Of a stretch of 64,000 nt of DNA, positions 9,221 to 17,647 are shown in pieces. The notes beneath the pieces were generated by a model. The model was not told the DNA's origin. It was given only the letters and a program-made list of their open reading frames with translations, and searched no databases. Positions within the stretch are counted from its first letter, which is position 1, and each line of letters opens with the position of its first letter. The translations under genes were made by a program, and so were the position numbers. Source of the DNA: Chryseosolibacter sp964532595 (lineage in GTDB: Bacteria > Bacteroidota > Bacteroidia > Cytophagales > Cyclobacteriaceae); contig CAZHIQ010000004.1 in NCBI GenBank assembly GCA_964532595.1, forward strand, positions 1 to 64,000, in the 5' to 3' direction.

Positions 9221-9742
9221 CTATTCTTCGATCGAAAATTCCCCTTCCGGTTTCTTGATCACATAATCGGACATATCCTGCCTGGCTTCAAGACCCTGAC
9301 CGTAAATAACGTCTGTTTGCTGACGGATAGTGACGAATTTATCAGTGAATATTTGTTCCTCGGCGGGTTTCCAGAACAGCTCTTCGGTGTTGAGCTGTTC
9401 GTCCTTCTCAATATTCTTCACTTCGACTTTTCCGCGCGCCCGCCATTGATGTTCTTTCTTGAAATAGTAGGCCTCGTTGGCGCGGAGGGTTGATTCGAGC
9501 ACTCCGTTTTCGTCGTAAAATTCGAGATACAAACCTTCGGGAAATTCGCGATCGCCCGATTCATATTCGAATACCTTGGCGGCGATCATCTTGGTTTTTA
9601 CCCGGTTGTTTTCCGTGTAATACATCTCGACCTCCTCCCCGATGCGAAGCGGACCATCGTAAATCAAAGGTTCCTTCAGGTCGGAAGAATTGCAGGATGT
9701 AAGTACAGCGGCGACTATCGCTATGCGTAACGAAAAAGCCAT
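9221..9742 (-). CDS. lptC: LPS export periplasmic lipoprotein LptC
   Basis: From the ATG at 9742 this is a 173-residue protein with a short lipoprotein signal (lipobox LTSC, Cys17). The mature part has the LptC beta-jellyroll pattern, with segments such as GLYLEFYDENGVLESTLRANEAYY, WRARGKVEV, LNTEELFW and IFTDKFVTI. LptC links LptBFG in the inner membrane to LptA and passes lipopolysaccharide across the periplasm. An in-frame ATG at 9811 would add 23 residues and overlap the upstream gene by 28 bases; I prefer 9742 because of signal length. The chosen start is inside a strong hairpin (see findings). Confidence 0.85.
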   Translation of the reverse strand: MAFSLRIAIVAAVLTSCNSSDLKEPLIYDGPLRIGEEVEMYYTENNRVKTKMIAAKVFEYESGDREFPEGLYLEFYDENGVLESTLRANEAYYFKKEHQWRARGKVEVKNIEKDEQLNTEELFWKPAEEQIFTDKFVTIRQQTDVIYGQGLEARQDMSDYVIKKPEGEFSIEE

Positions 9743-9765
9743 AGCGGCGACTATGGCTTTCGTTA
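9728..9765 (-). other. Strong RNA hairpin covering the lptC start codon
   Basis: Bases 9728-9744 pair with 9751-9765: ten pairs next to a 6-base loop, a 2-base bulge, then five more pairs. The ATG at 9740-9742 is inside the stem. The two halves are visible directly in the sequence; any effect on translation is inference. Confidence 0.7.
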
Positions 9766-9783
9766 TGCCGGAGCCGGCGCAGA

Positions 9784-11064
9784 TCAGTCGTATCGTCGCT
9801 TGATAAACCATTGATCGTTGAAGGTGAGGCCGAAATAGATCTTAAAGTAATCTTCGCGCAACGTGTTATCGGCGATATTACCTCTTCGTCCGTATCGGAA
9901 AGCCATATCCAGACTGTTCGCCCGTCCGGCCGGCAGCGAAAATCCAAAATTGATGCCAACATCTCTCACCGGGTTGTTACTGGCGAGAAAAGGGCTTTCT
10001 TCCATACTAAGACCTGCGCGATAAGTGGTTCTGTTCAAAAACTTTTCAGAGAACGGGTCGGGGGTGATTTCACCGCCGATGGCGGCTCGCCATGACCTCT
10101 GCAGGTTCTCACTTTGCCCATATACGTTGCGGTATTGTGTCCAGTCCTGAAGTGAAAACTGCAGACCCACACTCCACAACATACCCCGGCTCAATGAAAT
10201 CCCCGTCGTCAACGACCAAGGTATCTGGTAGCTGCCGTCACGCGAGCTGGGCAGTATTTGAACATCGGTTGTGTCACCGATCTGATTTGTCCGCAACAGG
10301 CGATCGGTTTTTTCTACGTCAAGTTTTGTGGCGAAGTCGTATGTCGCGCCAATGCTCAGGCGATAGCGGTTATTTTTGAAAAGAGAATCTTTCGAGTAAA
10401 CGATACCGGTTCCAAAGGTGAAGTCGCGAACATAAGACTTCTCTTCAACAGCGACGATGTAATTGACAGGCTGGCGAGCGTCAATCAACTGATTCTTGTA
10501 GGTGTGGATGATCGAGCTGAAAATGTAGGCCGCACGAACACCGACAGCCAGGCGTCGCGTGAGGCGAACACCGTTCGACCAATACAGCTGGGTAAGACCA
10601 CCATCACCTTCTTCTGTGACTGTAACCTGGTCGGTACTGTTTGCCACATTGTCGGTGTATTGAAGGCGATAGTTCACCGAGGTATAGGGCATGAGTCCAA
10701 CGGATGTTGTCCAGTACCCAGGCTTGATCGGAAAGGCAGTAACGAGATAATTCATGTTCCCGCCCTGAGCTGTTTCTGTCAGGGTGTCACTCTTAATGCT
10801 CCTGCGTTCGGTCACAATCCCGGCGTGAAAGGTGGTATAGAGCGAGTTATAGACGAGGAGGGCGGGGTTTTGAGAGCCAATATATTCGAATTGAGGCTGA
10901 CTCACCCCCACACCGGCCATGCCCTGGTGGTTAATCAGGGAGGTGCCGTAGTACTCACCGATTCCGAAGGATGAAAAGGGCGTTCTTGCCGCCTGCCCCG
11001 ACGCATACCCTGCCCAAAACAGGCAAAGGGCAGTGATTAGCAAACACTTACTTCTGATTGACAT
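9784..11064 (-). CDS. Outer-membrane beta-barrel protein, function unknown
   Basis: The 426-residue protein has a signal peptide (about residues 1-23) followed by a chain of alternating, aromatic-rich strands with turn-rich loops, ending in WFIKRRYD, as in FadL-like or other Bacteroidetes barrel proteins. The early segment FSSFGIGEYYGTSLINHQGMAG resembles the start of outer-membrane transport-like barrels in this phylum. I do not recognise a named family. Its first 17 bases overlap the end of coaX, so the two are coupled, and lptC follows 41 bases later, which supports a role in outer-membrane assembly or transport. Confidence 0.78.
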   Translation of the reverse strand: MSIRSKCLLITALCLFWAGYASGQAARTPFSSFGIGEYYGTSLINHQGMAGVGVSQPQFEYIGSQNPALLVYNSLYTTFHAGIVTERRSIKSDTLTETAQGGNMNYLVTAFPIKPGYWTTSVGLMPYTSVNYRLQYTDNVANSTDQVTVTEEGDGGLTQLYWSNGVRLTRRLAVGVRAAYIFSSIIHTYKNQLIDARQPVNYIVAVEEKSYVRDFTFGTGIVYSKDSLFKNNRYRLSIGATYDFATKLDVEKTDRLLRTNQIGDTTDVQILPSSRDGSYQIPWSLTTGISLSRGMLWSVGLQFSLQDWTQYRNVYGQSENLQRSWRAAIGGEITPDPFSEKFLNRTTYRAGLSMEESPFLASNNPVRDVGINFGFSLPAGRANSLDMAFRYGRRGNIADNTLREDYFKIYFGLTFNDQWFIKRRYD

Positions 11065-11770
11065 TGTGTATCAAAATGCTGTTTAACCCGATGAGCACAA
11101 GTTCGGGGCTCGCAAATATGGAGGCTTTCAACTGGTTTTCAAAAAATCCCGCATCTCCACCGCACAAAATGACTCTCAATTCGGCGTATTTTCCGGCATA
11201 CCGCGCGATGATACCTTCCATTTCAGCGATCATTCCATTCACTACGCCGCTTTGCATACTCGCTTCGGTGGAGGCGCCGATAAGCGGGACACCGGCCTTT
11301 GGAGAAATTAACGGCAGTTTGGCCGTGAAAGTGTGCATAGCCTTGAAACGCATGTGGAGCCCGGGTGATATGCCTCCCCCATAATAAACGCCCGACCCGT
11401 CAACAAAATCGAAGGTGACACATGTGCCCGCGTCAATAACGAGACAGTTCTGGGTAGGAAACAACGCGTGGGCACCGCAAGCCCCTGCAAGCCTGTCCAT
11501 CCCAAGGGTGTCGGGTGTCTGATAGTGATTCTGAATTGGAAGGCTGAGGTTCCGGTTGAGAGCGATGCGTGTACTTGCCTTCGGAGCAAGGGTGAGGAGG
11601 TCATCGGCATCTCCTCTGACAGAACTCACCAGCATATGCGCAGGATCGAGCGCTCCAATCCATTCCCGCAGCTCTTCCTGATGGGCAAAGGTCCGCTTTT
11701 CGATCAACGTCTGATGATCGAAAATGCCTACCTTCGCTGCGGTATTCCCCGAATCAATAACAAGATTCAT
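11048..11770 (-). CDS. coaX: Type III pantothenate kinase
   Basis: The 240-residue protein has the ASKHA-fold markers of CoaX: an N-terminal DSGNTAAKVGIFD phosphate loop, the DAGTCVTFDFVD motif, a GGGISPGL segment and the late VILCGGDAGFF motif. It phosphorylates pantothenate as the first step of coenzyme A synthesis. It leads the minus-strand envelope cluster; the next gene overlaps it by 17 bases. A promoter-like box lies just upstream in the 41-base gap shared with divergent anmK. Confidence 0.93.
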   Translation of the reverse strand: MNLVIDSGNTAAKVGIFDHQTLIEKRTFAHQEELREWIGALDPAHMLVSSVRGDADDLLTLAPKASTRIALNRNLSLPIQNHYQTPDTLGMDRLAGACGAHALFPTQNCLVIDAGTCVTFDFVDGSGVYYGGGISPGLHMRFKAMHTFTAKLPLISPKAGVPLIGASTEASMQSGVVNGMIAEMEGIIARYAGKYAELRVILCGGDAGFFENQLKASIFASPELVLIGLNSILIHNVNQK

Positions 11771-11788
11771 ATAGCCTGTTAATCAGGT

Positions 11789-11796
11789 CAAAGGTA
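11789..11796 (-). promoter_or_regulatory. Candidate -7 box for coaX
   Basis: TACCTTTG on the minus strand fits TAnnTTTG exactly and lies 18 bases upstream of the coaX ATG, which would give a short leader. No -33 TTTG is seen. Confidence 0.42.
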
Positions 11797-11811
11797 AATG
11801 AATCGGTCGGT

Positions 11812-12927
11812 ATGCCACCACATAAAACCAATCTTCCTATGCCATCGCTCGCTGACAAATCGCGTTACAGGGTAATCGGTCTGATGTCGGGGACTTCACT
11901 CGACGGCCTTGATATAGCCTACTGCGAATTCCGCAATAAGAACAATGCCTGGCAATTTTCGCTCGAGCAATCAACAACGATACGCTACCCCGCGCGCTGG
12001 CATGCTGCGCTGTCTCAGGCGCACACGCTCTCCGGCGAGGCATTGGCACACCTCGATGCTGAGTATGGGCTTTTCCTCGGGCAGCAGGTCCGGAAGTTCG
12101 TGGAAAAGTCTGGTATGAAGGCCGATTTTGTCGCCTCTCATGGCCATACAGTCTTTCATCAGCCCAAACGGCATTTTACTACGCAGATCGGTAGCGGTAC
12201 TCATCTTCATGTGGCCAGCGGTCTTCCTGTAGTCTGTGACTTTCGCTCGCTTGATGTTGCCCTCGGGGGCGAAGGGGCTCCGCTGGTTCCTGTCGGAGAC
12301 AAGCTGTTGTTTGCCGACTACGATGTGTGTCTGAACCTTGGTGGGATCGCCAATCTATCACTTGAGGCTAAACGACAAAGGATTGCGTTTGACATCTGCT
12401 ACTGCAACATGGGACTTAACAGGCTCGCTGCAGAAGCGTCAAAGGCGTTCGACAGGAATGGAGAAATGGCCGCGGGAGGAGAAGTAAATGCGGCCCTCTT
12501 AAAGGCCTTGAATCGCGTGTATGTGCGACTTCGAAAACAACGGCCTTCGTTGGGTAGAGAGGTTTTTGATCGCGACTTTGCTCCACTGCTTGATGATAAG
12601 ACAATCCCTCTTGCTGACCGACTGGCGACTTTCTCGGAGTCGGTTGCCATTGAGATATGCGATGCTATTCGCAGTTATGCTGTGGAAGCGCGCGTTCTTT
12701 GCACGGGGGGAGGAGCATTCAATGGCTACCTGATGACGCGTCTGTTGGAACACGGAGGTGATGCGTTGACCTTCATGTTGCCCGACGAGGACATCGTGAA
12801 ATTCAAGGAAGCCCTGGTCTTTGCCTTCCTGGGTGTGCTACGCGTCCGCGGTGAGGTGAACTGCCTGAAATCCGTGACACGCGCCGCCGCCAACTCCTCG
12901 TCAGGGATGATGGTAGGATTTCGCTAA
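11812..12927 (+). CDS. anmK: Anhydro-N-acetylmuramic acid kinase
   Basis: The 371-residue protein has the AnmK marks: VIGLMSGTSLDGLD near the N-terminus, FVASHGHTVFHQP, the GGEGAPLVPVGD segment, LNLGGIANLS and a late CTGGGAFN. The enzyme opens and phosphorylates 1,6-anhydro-MurNAc released during cell-wall turnover, yielding MurNAc 6-phosphate. This fits the lytic transglycosylase gene elsewhere in the window. A second ATG at 11839 could also be the start. It is divergent from coaX and converges on the aspartate kinase gene with 6 bases between stops. Confidence 0.92.
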   Translation: MPPHKTNLPMPSLADKSRYRVIGLMSGTSLDGLDIAYCEFRNKNNAWQFSLEQSTTIRYPARWHAALSQAHTLSGEALAHLDAEYGLFLGQQVRKFVEKSGMKADFVASHGHTVFHQPKRHFTTQIGSGTHLHVASGLPVVCDFRSLDVALGGEGAPLVPVGDKLLFADYDVCLNLGGIANLSLEAKRQRIAFDICYCNMGLNRLAAEASKAFDRNGEMAAGGEVNAALLKALNRVYVRLRKQRPSLGREVFDRDFAPLLDDKTIPLADRLATFSESVAIEICDAIRSYAVEARVLCTGGGAFNGYLMTRLLEHGGDALTFMLPDEDIVKFKEALVFAFLGVLRVRGEVNCLKSVTRAAANSSSGMMVGFR

Positions 12928-12933
12928 CAACGA

Positions 12934-14259
12934 TTATTTCAGCCCGAACAGTCCTTCGTTCAGCGCATTGAGGGCTGCATTCTTGTGTTTGCTGTCGACG
13001 AGGATTGAAACGTTGTTGGCGCTTCCTCCGCAGGAAACCATACGGACGGGTATTTGCCCCAAGGCGCTGAATACATCGTTCAATACACCTTCGCGATCCA
13101 TGATGCGGTTGCCTACGATACAAATGATACTTTGGTCTGTATCGATCTCAATTTTTCCAAACTTCTTCAACTCGGCTTCGATCGAGCTGAGGTGCGTCTG
13201 GTTGTCGATGGTCAACGACACGGCTACCTCCGATGTGGCGATCATGTCGATGGGAGTCTTGTGATGTTCGAAAACCTCAAACACTCGTCGCAGGAACCCA
13301 TATGCCATGAGCATGCGCGACGACTTGATCTTAATCGCTGTGATGTTGTCTTTTGCTGCGATGGCTTTGAAGCTGCCGACACCGTTCGATTTCTCCGTGA
13401 TGATGGTTCCGGGAGCTTCTTCATCCATGGTATTCTTCAACCGCACCGGTACGTTGAAGCGTTGAGCCGGTACGATCGTGGAGGGGTGAAGGATCTTTGC
13501 ACCGAAATAGGCGAGCTCGGAGGCTTCATCGAACGTAAGTTCCGAGATAGGAACAGTTTTCTTGACAAGACGCGGATCGTTGTTGTGCATACCGCTGATG
13601 TCTGTCCAGATCTGAATTTCGTCGGCACCCAATGCCGCGCCGATGAGTGACGCGGTATAGTCGCTTCCTCCGCGCTTCAGATTGTCGATTTCGTTCCGGT
13701 GATTCCGGCAGATATATCCTTGAGTGATGATGATATCGATATTGCGGATCGAGTCGATCAGCGGCTTGAGCCGCTGAGAAATTTTGTCCAGCTCGGGCTC
13801 TTCATTCTCGTCGATCGACATGAAATGCAGCGCGGGCAGCAGGCGGGCGGGGATCTTCTGTTCGTGGAGGTATTGATAGAACAACTCCGTCGACATGAGT
13901 TCACCCTGGGCCAGAAGTTCGCGCGAGGTTTTGTTGTCGAATTGCCCGGCAGCCAGCATTCTGATGAGAATGAAGTAGCGACTGACAATCTCGTCGCCAA
14001 TAGCGTGGGCCGCCTCGCCCGAGAACAGTTCGTTGACAAATGCCTGGTAGTGGCTTTCGAGGGCGGCGATTTCCTCCTCCGCTTTCTCGAGGTTTCCTGC
14101 CATAAGATGATCGCCAATAGTGACGAGAGCATTGGTAGTGCCCGACAAGGCGGAAAGAACAACCATCTTCTTCCCCGGTACCCCTTGAACGAGTTCGGCT
14201 ATTTTTTTCATCCGCTCCGGCTTTCCTACCGAAGTGCCACCAAATTTCATTACCAGCAT
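12934..14259 (-). CDS. Aspartate kinase
   Basis: The 441-residue protein starts with the KFGGTSVG motif of the amino-acid kinase fold and has the RGGSDYTASLIGAALGA and WTDISG segments that bind ATP and aspartate. The C-terminal part (about residues 300-441) carries two ACT domains, so feedback control by an end product such as lysine is likely. It makes aspartyl phosphate for lysine, threonine and methionine synthesis. There is no homoserine dehydrogenase fusion. It stands alone with its own promoter-like sequence upstream. Confidence 0.92.
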   Translation of the reverse strand: MLVMKFGGTSVGKPERMKKIAELVQGVPGKKMVVLSALSGTTNALVTIGDHLMAGNLEKAEEEIAALESHYQAFVNELFSGEAAHAIGDEIVSRYFILIRMLAAGQFDNKTSRELLAQGELMSTELFYQYLHEQKIPARLLPALHFMSIDENEEPELDKISQRLKPLIDSIRNIDIIITQGYICRNHRNEIDNLKRGGSDYTASLIGAALGADEIQIWTDISGMHNNDPRLVKKTVPISELTFDEASELAYFGAKILHPSTIVPAQRFNVPVRLKNTMDEEAPGTIITEKSNGVGSFKAIAAKDNITAIKIKSSRMLMAYGFLRRVFEVFEHHKTPIDMIATSEVAVSLTIDNQTHLSSIEAELKKFGKIEIDTDQSIICIVGNRIMDREGVLNDVFSALGQIPVRMVSCGGSANNVSILVDSKHKNAALNALNEGLFGLK

Positions 14260-14281
14260 AGCAGTGAGGTTTTTGAGGCGG

Positions 14282-14316
14282 CAAATTTAGTTATCCATCT
14301 TGAATTAAAGCCAAAA
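14282..14316 (-). promoter_or_regulatory. Candidate promoter of aspartate kinase gene
   Basis: TAAATTTG at 14282-14289 on the minus strand fits the -7 consensus, and TTTTG at 14312-14316 lies 22 bases upstream, slightly longer than the usual 19. The box is 23 bases before the start codon. Confidence 0.5.
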
Positions 14317-14367
14317 CTTCACCGCTGTTATAAATATTTTGTCGGAACGAACAACTGTTCATTCGGC

Positions 14368-14400
14368 AAAAAAAAGAGACCGCCTCTAAGAGGCGGTCTC
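14368..14400 (-). terminator. Rho-independent terminator of dnaK
   Basis: A perfect 11-bp stem (14376-14386 with 14390-14400) with a three-base loop is followed on the minus strand by eight T residues. It begins 24 bases after the dnaK stop. Confidence 0.95.
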
Positions 14401-14423
14401 CCTTGCGATGGTTTATCAACGTT

Positions 14424-16349
14424 TTATTTCTTGTTGTCGTTGACTTCTTCAAATTCGACGTCGGACACATCGTCGGCTGATCCGCCCGCCTGGGCGCCGG
14501 CCGAAGGACCGCCTTCGCCGGGAGCTCCACCGGTAGCGTTACCTGAAGCCTGATAGATTTCAGTTGCCGCTGCCTGCCATGCGCTGTTAAGTGCGGCCAT
14601 GGCTGTGTCGATTGCTGCGACATCCTGACTCTTATGGGCCTGACGAAGGTTTTCAAGCGCCGTGTTAATAGCGGTCTTGTTGCCTTCCGACAGCTTGTCA
14701 CCGTACTCCTTCATTTGCTTCTCTGTCTGGAAGATGAGAGAGTCGGCCTGGTTAATTTTCTCGATTTGTTCCTTGGCCTTGCGGTCAGCTTCTTCGTTGG
14801 CCTTGGCTTCTTCGCGCATCTTTTGGATTTCTGCGTCAGTAAGACCTGAAGAGGCTTCGATGCGGATCTTCTGCTCCTTACCGGTTCCTTTGTCTTTCGC
14901 TGACACGTGAAGGATACCGTTTGCATCGATATCGAACGTCACTTCAATCTGAGGCATACCGCGGGGTGCCGGCGGAATACCATCGAGGTGGAAGCGTCCG
15001 ATTGAACGGTTGTCTTTCGCCATCGGGCGTTCACCCTGAAGAATATGGATTTCTACCGAAGGTTGGTTGTCGGCTGCGGTAGAGAAAGTCTCCGATTTCT
15101 TGGTCGGGATGGTTGTGTTCGCTTCGATAAGTTTGGTGAACACGCCTCCCAGGGTTTCGATACCCAACGACAGCGGAGTAACGTCGAGGAGAAGTACGTC
15201 TTTGACTTCGCCTGTAAGTACACCACCCTGAATTGCGGCGCCTACTGCAACAACCTCATCCGGGTTAACTCCCTTTGAGGGCTTACGGCCGAAGAACTTC
15301 TCAACTTCTTCCTGGATCCGCGGAATGCGGGTAGAACCTCCGACCAGGATGACTTCGTCAATCTGACCAATGCTCAGACCTGAGTCGCTCAGGGCTTTGC
15401 GGCAGGGCTCAAGCGTACGCTGAACGAGGTCGTCAACGAGTTGCTCGAACTTCGCCCGCGTGATCTTCTTGACAAGGTGCTTCGGGACACCATCCACTGA
15501 AGTGATGTAGGGAAGGTTGACTTCCGTTTCCTGCGAGCTCGACAATTCAATTTTAGCTTTTTCAGCAGCTTCTTTCAGACGCTGAAGAGCCATCGGGTCT
15601 TTGCGCAGGTCAACATTCTCTTCGTTCTTGAACTCATCAGCGAGCCAGTTCATGACCCTTTGGTCAAAGTCGTCTCCACCGAGATGAACGTCACCGTTTG
15701 TTGACTTCACTTCGAAGACACCATCGCCGAGTTCGAGAATAGATATATCGAAGGTACCACCACCCAGGTCGTACACCGCGATTTTCATGTCCTGGTTCTT
15801 TTTATCGAGACCGTATGCCAGCGCAGCCGCGGTGGGCTCGTTGATAATACGCTTGACATCGAGTCCGGCGATTTGTCCGGCTTCTTTAGTCGCCTGGCGC
15901 TCGGCATCGTTAAAGTAGGCGGGTACGGTGATAACCGCCTCGTTGACGGTTGTTCCGAGATAATCCTCTGCAGTGGTTTTCATTTTCTGCAGAATCATCG
16001 CCGATAATTCCTGGGGAGTGTAAAGACGATCTCCGATTTTCACCCGTACCGTGTCGTTGTTGCCACGTTCAACGGCATAAGAAACCATCTTCATCTCCTC
16101 GTTCACGTCATTGTATTTCTTACCCATGAACCGCTTTATCGACGATACTGTGTTCTTCGGATTAGTAATGGCCTGGCGCTTGGCAGGATCTCCTACTTTG
16201 CGCTCGCCTTTTCCATCGTCAAGAAAGGCGACGATTGAGGGCGTCGTCCTCCGGCCTTCGCTGTTGGCAATAACGACGGGCTCGTTGCCCTCCATCACGG
16301 CCACGCAGGAGTTGGTCGTACCCAAATCGATTCCAATAATTTTCCCCAT
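14424..16349 (-). CDS. dnaK: Molecular chaperone DnaK (Hsp70)
   Basis: The 641-residue protein starts MGKIIGIDLGTTNSC and shows the Hsp70 nucleotide-binding signatures IAVYDLGGGTFDISIL and VILVGGSTRIPRIQ, then the substrate-binding domain and a Gly/Ala-rich C-terminus ending near DVEFEEVNDNKK, which keeps an EEV-like tail. DnaK binds and releases unfolded proteins in an ATP cycle driven by DnaJ and GrpE, both encoded at about 28-30 kb. The start is ATG 16349 with AAAGGA about 9 bases upstream. It is a single-gene unit with a strong terminator and a 178-base upstream gap rich in TGAC/GTCA. Confidence 0.97.
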   Translation of the reverse strand: MGKIIGIDLGTTNSCVAVMEGNEPVVIANSEGRRTTPSIVAFLDDGKGERKVGDPAKRQAITNPKNTVSSIKRFMGKKYNDVNEEMKMVSYAVERGNNDTVRVKIGDRLYTPQELSAMILQKMKTTAEDYLGTTVNEAVITVPAYFNDAERQATKEAGQIAGLDVKRIINEPTAAALAYGLDKKNQDMKIAVYDLGGGTFDISILELGDGVFEVKSTNGDVHLGGDDFDQRVMNWLADEFKNEENVDLRKDPMALQRLKEAAEKAKIELSSSQETEVNLPYITSVDGVPKHLVKKITRAKFEQLVDDLVQRTLEPCRKALSDSGLSIGQIDEVILVGGSTRIPRIQEEVEKFFGRKPSKGVNPDEVVAVGAAIQGGVLTGEVKDVLLLDVTPLSLGIETLGGVFTKLIEANTTIPTKKSETFSTAADNQPSVEIHILQGERPMAKDNRSIGRFHLDGIPPAPRGMPQIEVTFDIDANGILHVSAKDKGTGKEQKIRIEASSGLTDAEIQKMREEAKANEEADRKAKEQIEKINQADSLIFQTEKQMKEYGDKLSEGNKTAINTALENLRQAHKSQDVAAIDTAMAALNSAWQAAATEIYQASGNATGGAPGEGGPSAGAQAGGSADDVSDVEFEEVNDNKK

Positions 16350-16422
16350 GATTAAATTTCCTTTAGTTGTCCAACACTGATAATGTATGCTTCGGTTATC
16401 AATGCCTGTGCCAGCCCACTCG

Positions 16423-16514
16423 TGACTGTCAAAAGGTGACATAATGACAGAGGCGGTTTGCTAACTGTCTGAGCGCTAGTACACGTTTTGACTATGACAA
16501 AGCTGAGAATGTCA
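16423..16514 (-). promoter_or_regulatory. TGAC/GTCA-rich region upstream of dnaK
   Basis: Seven copies of TGAC or GTCA occur in 92 bases, at 16423, 16428, 16437, 16445, 16489, 16495 and 16511. Fewer than one would be expected by chance. The stretch lies 74-165 bases upstream of the dnaK start. It may hold operator or promoter elements, but no exact TAnnTTTG was found. Confidence 0.35.
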
Positions 16515-16527
16515 GGACCAATCGCTG

Positions 16528-17499
16528 TTATTGTGACCATTCGGTGGGCGTGCGGTCCCAACGATGTTGCCGAAGCTTTTCCACAATAGCCGGTTTGAGA
16601 CGTTGGCCATCGCTGGTAGTAAGATTGGCTTCCACGTGGCGGGTTCGTCGCATCCCCGGGATGATGGTGTGGACGTCGCTGTTTTCCAGGATGAATCGCA
16701 GGGCCAACTCAGGCATGGTCATCCCTTCGGGAATAAGGGGTTTGAGTGCGTTGGCGTGTGCTACACTGCTTTTAAGGTTTTCCGGGACAAAGTAGGTCGA
16801 ACGCCAGTCGTCGGCAGGAAAAGTGGTTTCTTCAGTCAGTGTTCCTGTCAGGGTTCCTTCATCGAAGGGAACGCGGGCAATCACGCCAATGTTTAGTTCG
16901 CGACACAAAGGGAAGAGTTCGTCTTCCGGCGCCTGGTCAAAGATGTTGTAGATGACCTGAACAGTGTCGATGAGTCCGGTCCGGAGTGTGTTCAGGCAAT
17001 TGGCGGGCTCCCAACGGTTCACGCTAATGCCCATGAAACGGATTTTGCCATCGCGCTTTAGCTTCTCGACGGCGTTTTTCCACTCGTCCCGGTCGGCCCA
17101 GCCATCTTCCCAAACGTGAAACTGCTGAAGATCGATGCAGTCTATCCTGAGGTTCCGAAGACTTTTTTCGGTGTACTCGATAATGTGGTCGTAAGGGAAG
17201 CAATCTTCAAGACGGAAGTGTGGCTTACTCGGCCAGGTGAAATTCCGGGGCGGAATTTTTGTCGCGTGGAACAATCGTTTTCCGGGATGCCGGCGGATGA
17301 GATCTCCGAGGATTTGCTCACTTCGCCCTTCGGCGTAGCCCCAGGCTGTGTCATAGAAGTTGCATCCCAGTTCGACAGAGCGGTCGAGTGCATGTTGAAG
17401 CTCCTCGTCGTCGGTACCGGTCCATCCGGCAAGTCCCCACATACCATACCCGATCTCACTTACGTGGAAACCGGTTCTTCCAAAGGTTCTGTACTGCAT
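16528..17499 (-). CDS. Aldo/keto reductase
   Basis: The 323-residue TIM-barrel protein begins MQYRTFGRTGFHVSEIGYGMWG and carries the expected catalytic residues: Asp50 and Tyr55 in NFYDTAWGYAEGRSE, Lys81 in ATKIPP, and a histidine in QQFHVWEDGW. The NADPH site near the C-terminus has IIPGMRRTRHVEAN. The substrate cannot be told; the closest general class is the AKR group of YghZ/Tas-like reductases. It is divergent from prfC and probably a single-gene unit. Confidence 0.88.
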   Translation of the reverse strand: MQYRTFGRTGFHVSEIGYGMWGLAGWTGTDDEELQHALDRSVELGCNFYDTAWGYAEGRSEQILGDLIRRHPGKRLFHATKIPPRNFTWPSKPHFRLEDCFPYDHIIEYTEKSLRNLRIDCIDLQQFHVWEDGWADRDEWKNAVEKLKRDGKIRFMGISVNRWEPANCLNTLRTGLIDTVQVIYNIFDQAPEDELFPLCRELNIGVIARVPFDEGTLTGTLTEETTFPADDWRSTYFVPENLKSSVAHANALKPLIPEGMTMPELALRFILENSDVHTIIPGMRRTRHVEANLTTSDGQRLKPAIVEKLRQHRWDRTPTEWSQ

Positions 17500-17521
17500 A
17501 GAGGCCGAGGTCGTTTTTTGT

Positions 17522-17529
17522 CAAAGATA
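17522..17529 (-). promoter_or_regulatory. Candidate -7 box for aldo/keto reductase
   Basis: TATCTTTG on the minus strand fits TAnnTTTG exactly, 22 bases upstream of the start codon. No clear -33 element is present. Confidence 0.42.
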
Positions 17530-17604
17530 GCGGATTTCCGTCCCTGCACAGTGATCCGGCAAAGGCAATCTGAGACGCCCGCATCGTCAAGGCTACATTT
17601 TTAT

Positions 17605-17612
17605 TAGTTTTG
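17605..17612 (+). promoter_or_regulatory. Candidate -7 box for prfC
   Basis: TAGTTTTG on the plus strand fits TAnnTTTG exactly and lies 35 bases before the prfC start codon. No TTTG is seen 19 bases upstream. Confidence 0.45.
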
Positions 17613-17647
17613 CAACCTTTAAATACGCCGGTCTGGCCGGAAGCGAC

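Noticed and set aside
13699..14553. 284-codon open frame opposite aspartate kinase and the dnaK terminator
   Set aside because: It runs through a strong terminator and a promoter, so it is not a plausible gene.
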